DNA of 42,476 bases, from positions 1 to 42,476 of the forward strand of contig JAFXJP010000053.1 of assembly GCA_017532155.1 (NCBI GenBank), written 5' to 3'. The notes beneath the pieces were generated by a model, which was given only the letters and a program-made list of their open reading frames with translations, made no database searches and was not told the origin of the DNA. This DNA comes from Clostridia bacterium (GTDB lineage Bacteria; Bacillota; Clostridia; Christensenellales; Aristaeellaceae). Made by a program: the position numbers and the translations under genes. Of this stretch, positions 8,571-18,712 are shown piece after piece. Each line of letters begins with the position of its first letter. Positions within the stretch are counted from its first letter, which is position 1.

Positions 8571-10112
8571 ATGAAAAAATACAGCGATCTTGAATACCTG
8601 AAGTTATCCAAGGGGAAAAAGCGCTTGTACAAGCTGCAGAGCTTCTTCTGCGCGATTCCTCAGAAAATCCTGGCCCTTTTCCTGGGTCTGTGGAATATCA
8701 TCAAGGGCTGCTGCCTGAAGGTGCGCGACGAGGCGCTTGATATTTATTCCACGTTTGTTCATGGCGACTGGAAGACGAAGGTTTCCTTTCTGGTGATGGG
8801 CTTTGGCTGCCTTGCGCGCGGCCAGATCCTGCGCGGCCTTCTCTTCCTGCTGTTTGAAGTTGTCTTTATCGGCTATATGTTCATCGCCGGCGGCTACTGG
8901 CTGAGCATGCTGCCGAGCCTGGGCAAAGTGGGCCCCAGCGAAGAGTATAACGTTATTTTTGATACGTACGTAACCACCTATAATGACAACTCCTTCAAGA
9001 TCCTGTTGTATGGCGTGCTGACGATTTTCTTCATCATCGCCTTTGTGTATACCTGGCGACTGAATGTAAAGCAGAACAAACTGGCCGAGCAGATTCTCTC
9101 CTCCGGCAAAAAGCTGCGCAGCGGCAAGGATGATCTCAAGTCCCTGGTGGACGATCAGTTCCATAAGACGCTGCTGTCGCTGCCCCTGATTGGTATTCTT
9201 GTGTTCACGGTGCTTCCCATCGTGTTCATGATCCTGGTGGCTTTCACCAACTACGACGGCACCCATGACGGTTATTACAACAACCTGTTCACCTGGGTGG
9301 GCCTAACGAACTTCAACACCATGCTTTCCTGGACGGCAAATACGGGCGCAGGTACGCAGTCCTATGCCGCCACCTTCGGCGAGGTGCTTTCCTGGACGCT
9401 GATGTGGGCGTTCTTTGCCACCTTCAGCAACTATTTCCTGGGCATGTTTGTGGCCATGGCCATCAACAAAAAAGGCATCAAGCTGAAGAAACTCTGGCGC
9501 ACCATTCTGGTGCTTACCATCGCCATTCCCCAGTTCATTTCTCTTCTGTATGTGTCCAAGATGTTTGCGAAAAACGGCATCATCAACGGCTTCCTGATGA
9601 GCATGGGCTGGATAGATGAGGCGCTGCCCTTCTGGGATAAGGCCAGCTGGGCGCGCATTACGGTCATTATTATCAACATCTGGATCGGTATCCCGCATCT
9701 GATGCTGATTGCGACCGGCATCCTGATGAATATTCCGCAGGATCTCTACGAATCCGCCCGCATCGACGGCGCCAACGCCTGGCAGCAGTATTCCAAGATC
9801 ACCCTGCCTTACATGCTGTTTGTAACCGGTCCCTATCTTCTGACCAGCTTTACGGGCAACATGAATAACTTTAACGTCATTTACCTGTTGACCGGCGGTG
9901 CGCCGACCAACCCGGCAGCCTCGTCCGCAGCCGGCACGGTGGGCTATACAGACCTGCTGATCACATGGCTGTTTAAGATCACCACGGGCGCTGAATCGCA
10001 GTATTACCTGGCCTCGGTTGTTGGTATTCTGGTGTTCGTCGTCGTGTCGCTGATCTCTCTGGTGGTTTACAACGTGCTGCCGTCCATTAAGAATGAGGAG
10101 GATTTCCAGTGA
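8571..10112 (+). CDS. malF: Maltodextrin ABC transporter permease MalF
   Basis: This 513-residue inner permease has a basic N-terminal segment (1-65), hydrophobic segments within about 65-115 and at 140-165, and then the transport core from about residue 200 to the end. The EAA loop that contacts the ATPase is visible as YESARIDGANAW followed by KITLPYM (about residues 390-412). The long N-terminal extension with extra helices is typical of MalF rather than of shorter sugar permeases. It forms the channel with MalG, encoded immediately downstream with overlapping stop and start codons. An intercistronic hairpin separates it from malE, and GGAGAGCGGGC precedes the ATG. Confidence 0.92.
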   Translation: MKKYSDLEYLKLSKGKKRLYKLQSFFCAIPQKILALFLGLWNIIKGCCLKVRDEALDIYSTFVHGDWKTKVSFLVMGFGCLARGQILRGLLFLLFEVVFIGYMFIAGGYWLSMLPSLGKVGPSEEYNVIFDTYVTTYNDNSFKILLYGVLTIFFIIAFVYTWRLNVKQNKLAEQILSSGKKLRSGKDDLKSLVDDQFHKTLLSLPLIGILVFTVLPIVFMILVAFTNYDGTHDGYYNNLFTWVGLTNFNTMLSWTANTGAGTQSYAATFGEVLSWTLMWAFFATFSNYFLGMFVAMAINKKGIKLKKLWRTILVLTIAIPQFISLLYVSKMFAKNGIINGFLMSMGWIDEALPFWDKASWARITVIIINIWIGIPHLMLIATGILMNIPQDLYESARIDGANAWQQYSKITLPYMLFVTGPYLLTSFTGNMNNFNVIYLLTGGAPTNPAASSAAGTVGYTDLLITWLFKITTGAESQYYLASVVGILVFVVVSLISLVVYNVLPSIKNEEDFQ

Positions 10113-11005
10113 TGACTCAGAATGAAATGAATCAGAAAACCTCCGGTCCGGTCAAGCAGCATATGGGCCTGCGCGCTTCGCGCATGCTGAGCAACTCGGC
10201 CATTTATGTGCTGCTGATCGCTATCAGCATCATCTGGCTGATTCCTTTTGTCTGCATTGTGCTGCAGTCCTTCCGTGTGGAATCCACCTGGCAGGTGGGC
10301 TATGTCATCCCGCAGCAGTGGGGCCTTGACAACTACCGCAACCTGTTCAATACGGACTTCCCGCGCTGGTATGTCAATACCTTCATCTCCGCGCTGGCGA
10401 CCGCCGTGCTGCAGACGATCATCGTGCTGTGCATGAGCTACACCCTCTCCCGCTTCCGCTTCAAGATGCGTAAGCCTCTGATGCGCTTCATGCTCATTCT
10501 GGGTATGTTCCCCGGCATGCTGACGATGATCATCCTCTACCGCGTACTCAAGGACCTGGGCCTGACGCAGCAAAACTCCGTTCCCGGCCTGATCCTGGTA
10601 TATGTCGCCTCCTCCGGTATGGGCTACTATGTATCCAAGGGCTTCTTTGATACCATTCCGAAATCTCTGGATGAGGCGGCTCGTGTGGACGGCGCCACGC
10701 GCTTCCAGGTACTCAAGAAGATCATCCTGCCGCTTTCCAAGCCCATCGTTATCTACACCATTCTGACTGCCTTTATGGCGCCTTGGGGCGACTTCGTGTT
10801 TGCACGCTATATCGCCTTTGGCTCCTCTGCCGGCAGCAACGTAGCCGTCGGCCTGTACAACTGGCTGAACAAGGACCAGATTGCCAAGTACTACACCACG
10901 TTCTGCGCGGGCGGCGTGATGGTTGCCATCCCCGTAACGGTGCTGTTCATGTGCCTGCAGAAGTATTACGTGGAAGGCGTAACGGGCGGCGCGGTCAAGG
11001 GCTAA
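10112..11005 (+). CDS. malG: Maltodextrin ABC transporter permease MalG
   Basis: The product (297 residues) is a six-helix permease with an EAA loop DEAARVDGATRFQVL followed by KIILPLSKP at about residues 186-211, and a C-terminus ending YYVEGVTGGAVKG as in MalG proteins. It pairs with MalF to form the membrane channel. The start ATG at 10112 overlaps the malF stop as TGATG. A GTG at 10109, three bases upstream and in frame, is also well placed behind the GAGGAGG ribosome binding site, so the exact start is uncertain by one codon. The ATPase gene follows after 50 bases. Confidence 0.92.
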   Translation: MTQNEMNQKTSGPVKQHMGLRASRMLSNSAIYVLLIAISIIWLIPFVCIVLQSFRVESTWQVGYVIPQQWGLDNYRNLFNTDFPRWYVNTFISALATAVLQTIIVLCMSYTLSRFRFKMRKPLMRFMLILGMFPGMLTMIILYRVLKDLGLTQQNSVPGLILVYVASSGMGYYVSKGFFDTIPKSLDEAARVDGATRFQVLKKIILPLSKPIVIYTILTAFMAPWGDFVFARYIAFGSSAGSNVAVGLYNWLNKDQIAKYYTTFCAGGVMVAIPVTVLFMCLQKYYVEGVTGGAVKG

Positions 11006-11055
11006 TCCCCGGCGCTGCATGATAAAGATGGACGATTGAAAAGGAGATACAGAAT

Positions 11056-12180
<1,125 letters not shown>

Positions 12181-12194
12181 TAAAATGTAAAATA

Positions 12195-12226
12195 GGACAC
12201 GCTTCATACGGGGCGTGTCCTTTTTT
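12195..12226 (+). terminator. Terminator of the maltodextrin operon
   Basis: GGACACGC (12195-12202) pairs with GCGTGTCC (12213-12220), followed by T6 (12221-12226). Confidence 0.9.
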
Positions 12227-12231
12227 CATAC

Positions 12232-12259
12232 TTGCACAAATGGATAATTTTGCTATAAT
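12232..12259 (+). promoter_or_regulatory. Promoter of the glutaredoxin/GH20 unit
   Basis: TTGCAC (12232-12237), 16-base spacer, perfect TATAAT (12254-12259) with TG at 12251-12252. The predicted start is near 12266, 22 bases before the glutaredoxin ATG. Confidence 0.7.
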
Positions 12260-12287
12260 GAAGAAAAACATGGACGGAGGAATCGTC

Positions 12288-12584
12288 ATGAAGGTATACG
12301 GTTCGGAAATCTGCGGCGATTGCCGGGAGTTTAAGGCTTTGATGGCGCAGCGGGGCTTTACGGTGGATTATGTAGATATTACCGAAAGCGTTGCCAATCT
12401 GCGCGCTTTTCTGCAGCTGCGCGATCAGAAAGCGGTATTTGCCGAAGTGAAGGCGCGCGGCGGCATCGGTATTCCGGCTTTTGTGAAGGACGACGGTGAA
12501 GTAACGCTTGATCTCAATACCGCGCTTTTCTGGATTGGCCAGGCGCCGGTGGAAGAGAACGAAGGCTGTGAATTTTGCAAATAA
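12288..12584 (+). CDS. Glutaredoxin-related protein
   Basis: This 98-residue thioredoxin-fold protein begins MKVYGSEICGDCREF, with the redox motif Cys9-Gly-Asp-Cys12, and contains GGIGIPAFVKDDGEV, the cis-proline region. It matches the small glutaredoxin-related proteins (COG4545 type) of Clostridia, which are thought to reduce disulfides or accept electrons in the cytoplasm. It ends GCEFCK, giving a second C-x2-C pair that could bind metal or resolve disulfides. The ATG at 12288 has GGACGGAGG upstream and lies downstream of the predicted TSS; an ATG at 12240 lies within the promoter. The GH20 gene starts 13 bases after its stop, so the two are cotranscribed for no obvious functional reason. 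Confidence 0.85.
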   Translation: MKVYGSEICGDCREFKALMAQRGFTVDYVDITESVANLRAFLQLRDQKAVFAEVKARGGIGIPAFVKDDGEVTLDLNTALFWIGQAPVEENEGCEFCK

Positions 12585-12597
12585 GGAGAGAGGACAT

Positions 12598-14415
12598 ATG
12601 TTTAATCAGGAACAGATCGCTTTGGCGAAAAAAGCAGTTGAGCGCGTGACGGGCATTGCGCTGCCCTTTGACGTACAGGTGACGCACAGCGATGTGCCGG
12701 GAATTTATGTCAAGTGGCAGGGCAATCAGGCGGAGATCCGCGCGGATCAGGTTAATTCTCTGGCGCGCGGCTACTTTATGCTCTCCCGTGCGGTGAAGGA
12801 AAATAAGCCCGAGGGCGAAATCAACCAGCAGCGCCATTTCGGTTCCTGCGGCACGATGGTGGATATGTCGCGCAATGCCGTGATGAAGGTGGAGCGCGTA
12901 AAATATCATATCGATCAGCTGGCGGCGCTTGGTATGAACATGATCATGCTTTATACCGAGGATACCTTCACGGTGCCGGAGTATCCCGCCTTTGGCTATC
13001 TGCGCGGCGCGTATACGATGGAAGAAATGAAGGAAATTGACGACTACGCTGCCTCCCTGGGCGTGGAAGTGGTGCCCTGCATTCAGACGCTGGCGCATCT
13101 GGCGCAGTTCCTGCAGTGGACCTGCACGAGCGAAATTTCAGAATCGCAGGATATTCTCTTCATTGACGAGCCTGCGACCTATGATTTTATCGAGGCGGAA
13201 ATCCGGGCGATTTCCAGCTGTGTGCGTACCAAGCGTATCCATATCGGCATGGATGAGGCGCACGGCGTAGGCTTGGGCAAGTACTATGCCAAGCACGGCC
13301 CGACGGACCGCTTTGAGCTGCTCAACCGTCACCTGTGCCGCGTGGTGGACATCTGCAAAAAGTATGAGCTTAAGCCCATTATGTGGAGCGATATGTTCTT
13401 CCGCCTGGGCTCCAAGACCAATGCCTACTGCGATAAGGAAGCTGTCATTCCGCAGAGCGTGATTGATAAAATGCCTGATGTGGCGCTGTGCTATTGGGAT
13501 TATTATCATATGGATCCCGACATTTATGATTTCATGCTCACGCGCCATAAGCAGATGTGCGGCGAAACGGTGTTTGCAGGCGGCGTGTGGACGTGGTCGG
13601 GCTTCCTGCCGCAGGTCAAGCGCACGGAAGAATCGATGAGCGTGGGTCTGAAGGTTTGTGCGCAGCATCAGGTGGATACCGTGCTTGCCACCATGTGGGG
13701 CGATGACGGTGCGGAAACCAATACGCTGCTGGCCGCCTCTATGCTGCCGATCTTCTCCGAAGCCTGCTGGCAGGGACCGGATGCTGCGCGTGAGGACGTG
13801 ATCAAGGCGGGTGAATGCCTGACGGGCGTGCCGCGCAAGGTATTTGAAGCCTGGGGCGATTTCTACCCCAGCGGACAGGATTCCCGTCCCGGCAAGCAGC
13901 TGATCTGGTGCGACCCGATGTATCCGCTGCTGAACATTGCTCAGTACGATAGCTTCGAGCAGATCATCGATCGCAGCCAGCGCGCCATTGAAACGATGAA
14001 GGGCTGCGATACGCTGGAATGCCGCTATGCGACGCTGCTGTTCAGCATCTGTGTGCAGAAGGCGGAGTGGATGCGTGATTTCCGCAACAAGTATATGGAA
14101 AATGACCGCGCATGGCTGCAGGCGGCGGACGAAAAGATCGACGCGATGGTGGAAAACTATGCGAAGCTGCGCGATGCGCATCGTGCCTTGTGGGAGCGCG
14201 ACAACAAGCGCTTTGGCTGGGAAGTGCTCTCGCTGCGCTACGGCGGCGTGATGGAAAGACTGCGTGATGCGCAGGATGAGATCAAGCGTTATCTGAATGG
14301 CGAAATTGCCTGCATCGAAGAACTGCATGCTGAGCCCAAGGGCTTTGTGAAGCGGTCGCACAATATGTATGGCCGTTTCTCCACCCCGGCGCGTGACTAT
14401 TGGCAGCTGCTGTAA
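12598..14415 (+). CDS. GH20 family exo-beta-hexosaminidase, cytoplasmic
   Basis: The 605-residue protein has an N-terminal alpha/beta domain (about 1-85), a GH20 barrel with HIGMDEAHG carrying the catalytic pair Asp219-Glu220, and a helical C-terminal region (about 430-605). It lacks a signal peptide and resembles the intracellular GH20C-type exo-beta-hexosaminidases of streptococci. It should remove terminal GlcNAc or GalNAc from imported oligosaccharides. The ATG at 12598 is chosen for AAGGAGAGAGG directly upstream; the in-frame region before it overlaps the glutaredoxin gene. It is the second GH20 gene in the window and is longer than the one at 606, mainly through its C-terminal extension. 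Confidence 0.88.
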   Translation: MFNQEQIALAKKAVERVTGIALPFDVQVTHSDVPGIYVKWQGNQAEIRADQVNSLARGYFMLSRAVKENKPEGEINQQRHFGSCGTMVDMSRNAVMKVERVKYHIDQLAALGMNMIMLYTEDTFTVPEYPAFGYLRGAYTMEEMKEIDDYAASLGVEVVPCIQTLAHLAQFLQWTCTSEISESQDILFIDEPATYDFIEAEIRAISSCVRTKRIHIGMDEAHGVGLGKYYAKHGPTDRFELLNRHLCRVVDICKKYELKPIMWSDMFFRLGSKTNAYCDKEAVIPQSVIDKMPDVALCYWDYYHMDPDIYDFMLTRHKQMCGETVFAGGVWTWSGFLPQVKRTEESMSVGLKVCAQHQVDTVLATMWGDDGAETNTLLAASMLPIFSEACWQGPDAAREDVIKAGECLTGVPRKVFEAWGDFYPSGQDSRPGKQLIWCDPMYPLLNIAQYDSFEQIIDRSQRAIETMKGCDTLECRYATLLFSICVQKAEWMRDFRNKYMENDRAWLQAADEKIDAMVENYAKLRDAHRALWERDNKRFGWEVLSLRYGGVMERLRDAQDEIKRYLNGEIACIEELHAEPKGFVKRSHNMYGRFSTPARDYWQLL

Positions 14416-14427
14416 GAATGAAATAAC

Positions 14428-14460
14428 AAAAGGGCTCTTGAGAAAATCAAGAGCCCTTTT
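14428..14460. terminator. Bidirectional terminator between GH20 and the AraC regulator
   Basis: AAAAGGGCTCTTG (14428-14440) pairs perfectly with CAAGAGCCCTTTT (14448-14460); the A and T flanks serve both convergent genes. Confidence 0.9.
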
Positions 14461-14511
14461 TATGTTTGGATGCGAAGATATATCGCTTATATTGCGCCGC
14501 CGAAACGGCAG

Positions 14512-15315
14512 TCAGGGGGAGTGCGTGTGTTTATATTTTGTGGGAGATACGCCGTATTTTTGCTTGAAAGCGCGGCTTAAATGAAATTCATCATAAAAGG
14601 CAAAGGTGGCGGCGATTTCAGAGAGCTTGACGTCCGGCTCTACGCGCAGCTGGGCGGCGACCATTTCCAGCTTGAGGTTGGTTTGGTATTTGGAAAAGGA
14701 CAGCCCTGTGGCGCGGATCATGGAGCTGTCGATGGTTTTGGTGCTGACGTGGAAGCGATCGGCCATTTCCTGCGTGGTAAAGCGCTTATGCGGCGCAGCG
14801 TGTACAAGCTGGATGATTTCCTGCGCCATGAGGTTGTCCGGCGGGCAGGCGCTTTCTGTTACATCCAGCAGCTCCAGCAGAAGCTGATGCACCAGCGTAC
14901 ACAGGCGCTCCTGCTTGTGCGTCTGCTCGCTCCAGTAGGTGGAGACGATCTTTTCGAATAAATGCCGTACCTGCGCATAGCCGCGCACATGCAGCTGCGC
15001 CGGCAGTGTCAGCGCATTGCTGGCGGCAAGATCGCCTTCTTCGCAGGAAATGTGAATACACATCGTGCGTGTGCCGGGGGCGCAGGGAAGGCGCGTATAG
15101 TGATGGTGCCCGGCAGACAGCAGCAGCACGTCATCCTTTTGCAGGTGATAATCAGTCTCGTTTTCTGTGATGGTCCATTTTCCTTCGCACAGATAAATAA
15201 AATCATGATATTGCAGCGTGCGATTGAGATACAGCGGCTCAGTAGGTTTTTCGTAGTAATGGTTGTTGGCGGCAATCACCTGATGCGCAGCGGAAAGATT
15301 AAAACTGATGGACAT
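14512..15315 (-). CDS. AraC family transcriptional regulator
   Basis: The 267-residue protein has an N-terminal cupin-like sensor domain (about 1-140, with GHHHYTRL) and a C-terminal double helix-turn-helix (about 170-267) ending in the AraC hallmark FAFYDEFHLSRAFKQKYGVSPTKYK. It is divergent from the dehydrogenase operon starting at 15495, and the two promoters overlap, so it most likely controls that operon in response to its substrate. The ATG at 15315 follows AAGGAAG; the open frame extends upstream to 15435, but that stretch covers the promoter region and has no ribosome binding site. Confidence 0.88.
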   Translation of the reverse strand: MSISFNLSAAHQVIAANNHYYEKPTEPLYLNRTLQYHDFIYLCEGKWTITENETDYHLQKDDVLLLSAGHHHYTRLPCAPGTRTMCIHISCEEGDLAASNALTLPAQLHVRGYAQVRHLFEKIVSTYWSEQTHKQERLCTLVHQLLLELLDVTESACPPDNLMAQEIIQLVHAAPHKRFTTQEMADRFHVSTKTIDSSMIRATGLSFSKYQTNLKLEMVAAQLRVEPDVKLSEIAATFAFYDEFHLSRAFKQKYGVSPTKYKHTHSP

Positions 15316-15351
15316 AAATTTCTTCCTTTTTATCCATGCGATTGAAGCTTT

Positions 15352-15399
15352 TTTACATGGACATTTTAGCGGATATAGTATATCATAGAGGCCATACAA
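15352..15399. promoter_or_regulatory. Overlapping divergent promoters of AraC and the dehydrogenase operon
   Basis: Plus strand: TTTACA (15352-15357), 16 bases, TATAGT (15374-15379). Minus strand: TTGTAT (complement of 15394-15399), 16 bases, TATATC (complement of 15372-15377). The two -10 boxes occupy the same bases, so polymerase can bind only one at a time; the AraC protein probably acts here. The boxes are near-consensus only, so this is a prediction. Confidence 0.5.
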
Positions 15400-15494
15400 A
15401 GCGCAATACGCTGCGTGCGGATGGTAGATGCGCAAAATGCGCGCATGGAGAAATATGCATGCGGAATAATGAAAAAATGAAGGAAGTAACGGCG

Positions 15495-16523
15495 ATGGAA
15501 TGCAAGAAGATCGTGTTTACTGAAATCAACAAAGCGGAACTGCTGACAGAAACCGTGCGGGAAATGGAAGAAAATGACGTGCTGGTGGATACCTTTGTTA
15601 CGACCATCAGCAGCGGTACAGAGCGCGCCAATATTACGGGCGATCCTTTTGTGACCATTGCCTCGGCCGTTCCGACCGTCAACTTCCCAAGAACGGCGGG
15701 CTACAGCGCAGCGGGCGTCGTCATGGCTGTGGGCGAGAATGTCAAAAGCGTCAAAGTGGGCGACCGCGTGGCGCTGTCCTGGAGCAAGCACACCAATCTG
15801 CAGGTGCTCAATGAGAAAAACGTGCATCTGATTGAAAGCGATAAGGTTTCGTATGCGGCTGCGGCGCTGACGCATATTGCCACCTTCCCCATGGCGGCGA
15901 TCCGCAAGTGCCGTCTGGAGATGGGCGAAAGCGCCATGGTGATGGGCCTTGGCATTCTGGGATTGCTTGCTGTCCAGCTTTTGCGTGCGGCGGGCGCTGT
16001 GCCGGTAATTGCGGTGGATCCCAATCCTGACCGCCGCCAGAAAGCGCTTCAGCTGGGCGCGGATTATGCCTTTGATCCTTTTGCGGCGGATTTTGTCGAG
16101 ATGGTGAAAAATGCCTCGCACGGCGGCGTGAATGTGGCCATTGAGGTGACGGGCAACGGCCCGGCGCTCAATCAGGCGCTGGATTGCATGGCCAAGCTTG
16201 GCCGTGTGGCGCTGCTGGGCTGCACGAGGCAATCGGATTTTACGGTGGACTATTATCATAAGGTGCACGGCCCTGGCATTTCGCTCATCGGCGCGCATAC
16301 CAATGCCCGGCCAAATGCGGAATCCTCTGCCGGCTACTGGACGGATCATGACGATGCAATGGCTGTTTTGCGTCTGTGCGGGGCGGGACGGATTGACCTT
16401 GACGCGATGATTGAAGAGACTCATGCGCCAGAGGAAGTGCCGGAGATCTTCCAGCGCCTGATTCATGAAAAATCTTTTCCTGTGGTGCAATTTGACTGGA
16501 CAAGGATGAAAAAGGAGGGCTAA
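15495..16523 (+). CDS. Medium-chain dehydrogenase/reductase (zinc-binding alcohol dehydrogenase-like)
   Basis: The 342-residue protein has a GroES-like N-terminal domain with TTISSGTERANITG, a motif seen in the MDR subgroup that includes the bacteriochlorophyllide dehydrogenase BchC, and a Rossmann domain with VMGLGILGLLAVQLLRAAGA (about 148-167) for NAD(P). The usual catalytic GHE-zinc motif of alcohol dehydrogenases is not evident. It likely oxidises a hydroxyl on a sugar or cyclic polyol. The ATG at 15495 is used because AAGGAAGT lies 7 bases upstream; upstream ATGs at 15336 and 15477 lack a ribosome binding site. It is the first gene of the AraC-controlled operon and is followed by an SDR gene 2 bases after its stop. 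Confidence 0.8.
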   Translation: MECKKIVFTEINKAELLTETVREMEENDVLVDTFVTTISSGTERANITGDPFVTIASAVPTVNFPRTAGYSAAGVVMAVGENVKSVKVGDRVALSWSKHTNLQVLNEKNVHLIESDKVSYAAAALTHIATFPMAAIRKCRLEMGESAMVMGLGILGLLAVQLLRAAGAVPVIAVDPNPDRRQKALQLGADYAFDPFAADFVEMVKNASHGGVNVAIEVTGNGPALNQALDCMAKLGRVALLGCTRQSDFTVDYYHKVHGPGISLIGAHTNARPNAESSAGYWTDHDDAMAVLRLCGAGRIDLDAMIEETHAPEEVPEIFQRLIHEKSFPVVQFDWTRMKKEG

Positions 16524-16525
16524 AC

Positions 16526-17260
16526 ATGAAAACTGTTCTGATTACCGGCGGCGCGTCGGGCATCGGCCTGCTTTGCGGCCAGTGCTATGCCAAAGAGGGC
16601 GAAAATGTAGTCCTCGTGGACATCAATCAGGAGGCGCTGGATGCGCGCGTGGCAGAGATCAAGGAATACCACGAAAATGTGCTGGGTATTTGCATTGATA
16701 TCCGCAATTACGAGAGCGTGAAGGCTGCCTGCAAGCAGACCTTTGACACCTTCGGCTCCATCGATATTCTGATCAACTGTGCGGGCGGCGCGGAAGTGCG
16801 CATCATGAATGCTAAGGGTAAGTTCCACGAAATTCCCATCGAAGTGTATGACTTTGGCATTGATGTGAACCTCAAGGGCGCGATGTACTTTGACCACGCG
16901 GCCATGCACTACATGGCGCAGCAGATGAGCGGCGTGATCATTCATCTGGGCTCCATCACGGGCGAGGAAGGCAGCAGCAATAACATTGCCTATGCCGCTT
17001 CCAAGAGCGCGCTGATGAACGGCATGACCAAGGCAATTGCCAAGGCGGGCGCGGAATACAACGTGCGCTGCTGCTATGTGGCGCCCGGGCCTGTGATGAC
17101 GCGCCCGGCCATGGCAAATATGAAAACGCTGATGGGCCGCGCCGCCGAAACGCAGGAGATCGTTGACCTGATCATGTACCTGGCCAGCGACAAGGCCTCC
17201 TTCATTACCGGCAGCGGCATCCTGGCTGACTGCGGCCGCAATGTGATGGATAGAAAGTGA
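16526..17260 (+). CDS. Short-chain dehydrogenase/reductase (SDR)
   Basis: This classical SDR of 244 residues has TGGASGIG (7-14) for NAD(P) binding, NCAG in place of NNAG, and catalytic Ser143, Tyr156 and Lys160 (YAASK). It should interconvert a hydroxyl and a ketone. The gene begins 2 bases after the MDR stop, so the pair is tightly coupled and may act on consecutive hydroxyls. The 3' end of this gene recurs as a decayed copy at 18713-18830, downstream of the M20 gene. The exact substrate cannot be told from the sequence; 3-oxoacyl-ACP reductase-like and sugar dehydrogenase activities belong to the same family. Confidence 0.87.
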   Translation: MKTVLITGGASGIGLLCGQCYAKEGENVVLVDINQEALDARVAEIKEYHENVLGICIDIRNYESVKAACKQTFDTFGSIDILINCAGGAEVRIMNAKGKFHEIPIEVYDFGIDVNLKGAMYFDHAAMHYMAQQMSGVIIHLGSITGEEGSSNNIAYAASKSALMNGMTKAIAKAGAEYNVRCCYVAPGPVMTRPAMANMKTLMGRAAETQEIVDLIMYLASDKASFITGSGILADCGRNVMDRK

Positions 17261-17291
17261 TCCGGAGGTCCTGGTAAAAAGGAGAGGCCTT

Positions 17292-18650
17292 ATGACTGAA
17301 CAGCAGCAAATATTATTAAATAAAGTGGAAAAACAAACAGAGATGATTTTGAAGGCAGAACGCTGGCTTTGGGCTCATCCTCAAACGGGTTTTACTGAAT
17401 GGCAGGCCCATCAATATCTTGTGGAAAGATTTGAGGAGCTTGGATATCAGCTTGTTTCAGCGGGTAATATTCCCGGTTTTTATACGGATGTGGATACAGG
17501 AAAACCTGGCCCTAAATGTTGCTTTATGGCAGAAATGGACGCTCTGGATATACCGGGACACCCGGAAGCTGTAGAAGGAATTGCGCATCTATGTGGTCAC
17601 CATGGCCAGTGTGCAGCGTTGCTGGGACTTGCTGCAGCATTAAAAGAGCCCGGTGTGCTGGAAGGACTGTCCGGTTCTATTCGTTTGATGCTGGTTCCTG
17701 CTGAAGAACTGACGCAGATTGGCTTCAGGGAGGAAATGAGGGAAAAGGGTATTATCAAATACTTTGGCGGAAAGACCGAATTCATGGCAAGAGGCTATTT
17801 TGATGATGTAGACATGTCTTTAATGGTGCATCAGGGCGGAGGAACCAGCACTGTGTTTGATGCTTGGCATGGTTGCAACGGCTGTATCAGCAAGAAGTTT
17901 ATCTACAAAGGAAAAACGGCTCATGCCGGTGCAAATCCACAGAATGGCATCAACGCGCAGTATGCAGCCATGCTTGGCATGCAGGCGTGTAACGATCTGC
18001 GGGAGACCTTTCGCGACAATGATCATATTCGTTTTCATCCAGTTTCTCGCGGAGGAAATGGTGCTGTAAATAATATTCCGGATGAAATCCAATTAGAAAG
18101 TTACGTGAGGGGAAAGACGCTACAGGCCATCAAGCGTGAAAACAGAAAAATCAATCGCGCTTTGACAGGCGCAGCTCTGGCAATGGGCGCGCGCGTTGAA
18201 CTGCACGACCGGCCAGGCTATGCGCCAACCAACCTTGATACGAATTTTCTGAAACTGGCAGAAAAATGCTGCGTTGATATGGTCGGAGCTGAAAAGGTAA
18301 AGTTCAAGTACGGTAGCTGGGCATACGGATCAACGGACTTTGGGGATGTTGCCAGCGTGATGCCCTGCGCTTTATTCAATGTGTGCGGCGGTTTTACCGG
18401 ATCTGCGCACGCTGTCGATTATCGGGTTACAGATCCATATCGCTTGTGCGTTGATGCCGCAAAAATTCAGTTGCTGGTGATTGAAACGCTCCTGAAAGAG
18501 GATGCTTTAGCTGCAAAAGAAATAATCGCACAATTTGTTCCCGAATTTTCTTCGATTCAGGAATGCTTGGAATCTACTGATGAGATTTTCCTGGATAAGG
18601 AAGCTGTAGTTTATGATGATGAAGGACGCGCTACGGTCGAATTCTTTTGA
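17292..18650 (+). CDS. M20 family metallo-amidohydrolase (M20D-like), probably acquired
   Basis: The 452-residue protein has the M20 fold: AEMDALDIPG, the ligand region HLCGHHGQ with Cys101 and His103, the PAEEL pair Glu138-Glu139, and GKTAHAGANPQNGINA opening the lid domain. M20D enzymes cleave N-acyl amino acids or aminobenzoyl-glutamate-type amides. The common HxCGHDGH is HLCGHHGQ here, so two positions differ. The gene is visibly AT-richer than its neighbours (21 G+C of 60 bases at 17281-17340, against 38 of 60 at 19201-19260) and uses codons such as AGA, GGA and ATA. It interrupts an otherwise compact dehydrogenase operon and is followed by an SDR remnant, so transfer into the operon is likely. 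AAAGGAG lies upstream of the ATG. Confidence 0.88.
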   Translation: MTEQQQILLNKVEKQTEMILKAERWLWAHPQTGFTEWQAHQYLVERFEELGYQLVSAGNIPGFYTDVDTGKPGPKCCFMAEMDALDIPGHPEAVEGIAHLCGHHGQCAALLGLAAALKEPGVLEGLSGSIRLMLVPAEELTQIGFREEMREKGIIKYFGGKTEFMARGYFDDVDMSLMVHQGGGTSTVFDAWHGCNGCISKKFIYKGKTAHAGANPQNGINAQYAAMLGMQACNDLRETFRDNDHIRFHPVSRGGNGAVNNIPDEIQLESYVRGKTLQAIKRENRKINRALTGAALAMGARVELHDRPGYAPTNLDTNFLKLAEKCCVDMVGAEKVKFKYGSWAYGSTDFGDVASVMPCALFNVCGGFTGSAHAVDYRVTDPYRLCVDAAKIQLLVIETLLKEDALAAKEIIAQFVPEFSSIQECLESTDEIFLDKEAVVYDDEGRATVEFF

Positions 18651-18712
18651 GTGCCAATTGCGGCGAGAAGTCTTCGGACTAAATATCCGGAAAGCTTGCA
18701 CTATACTTGCCC

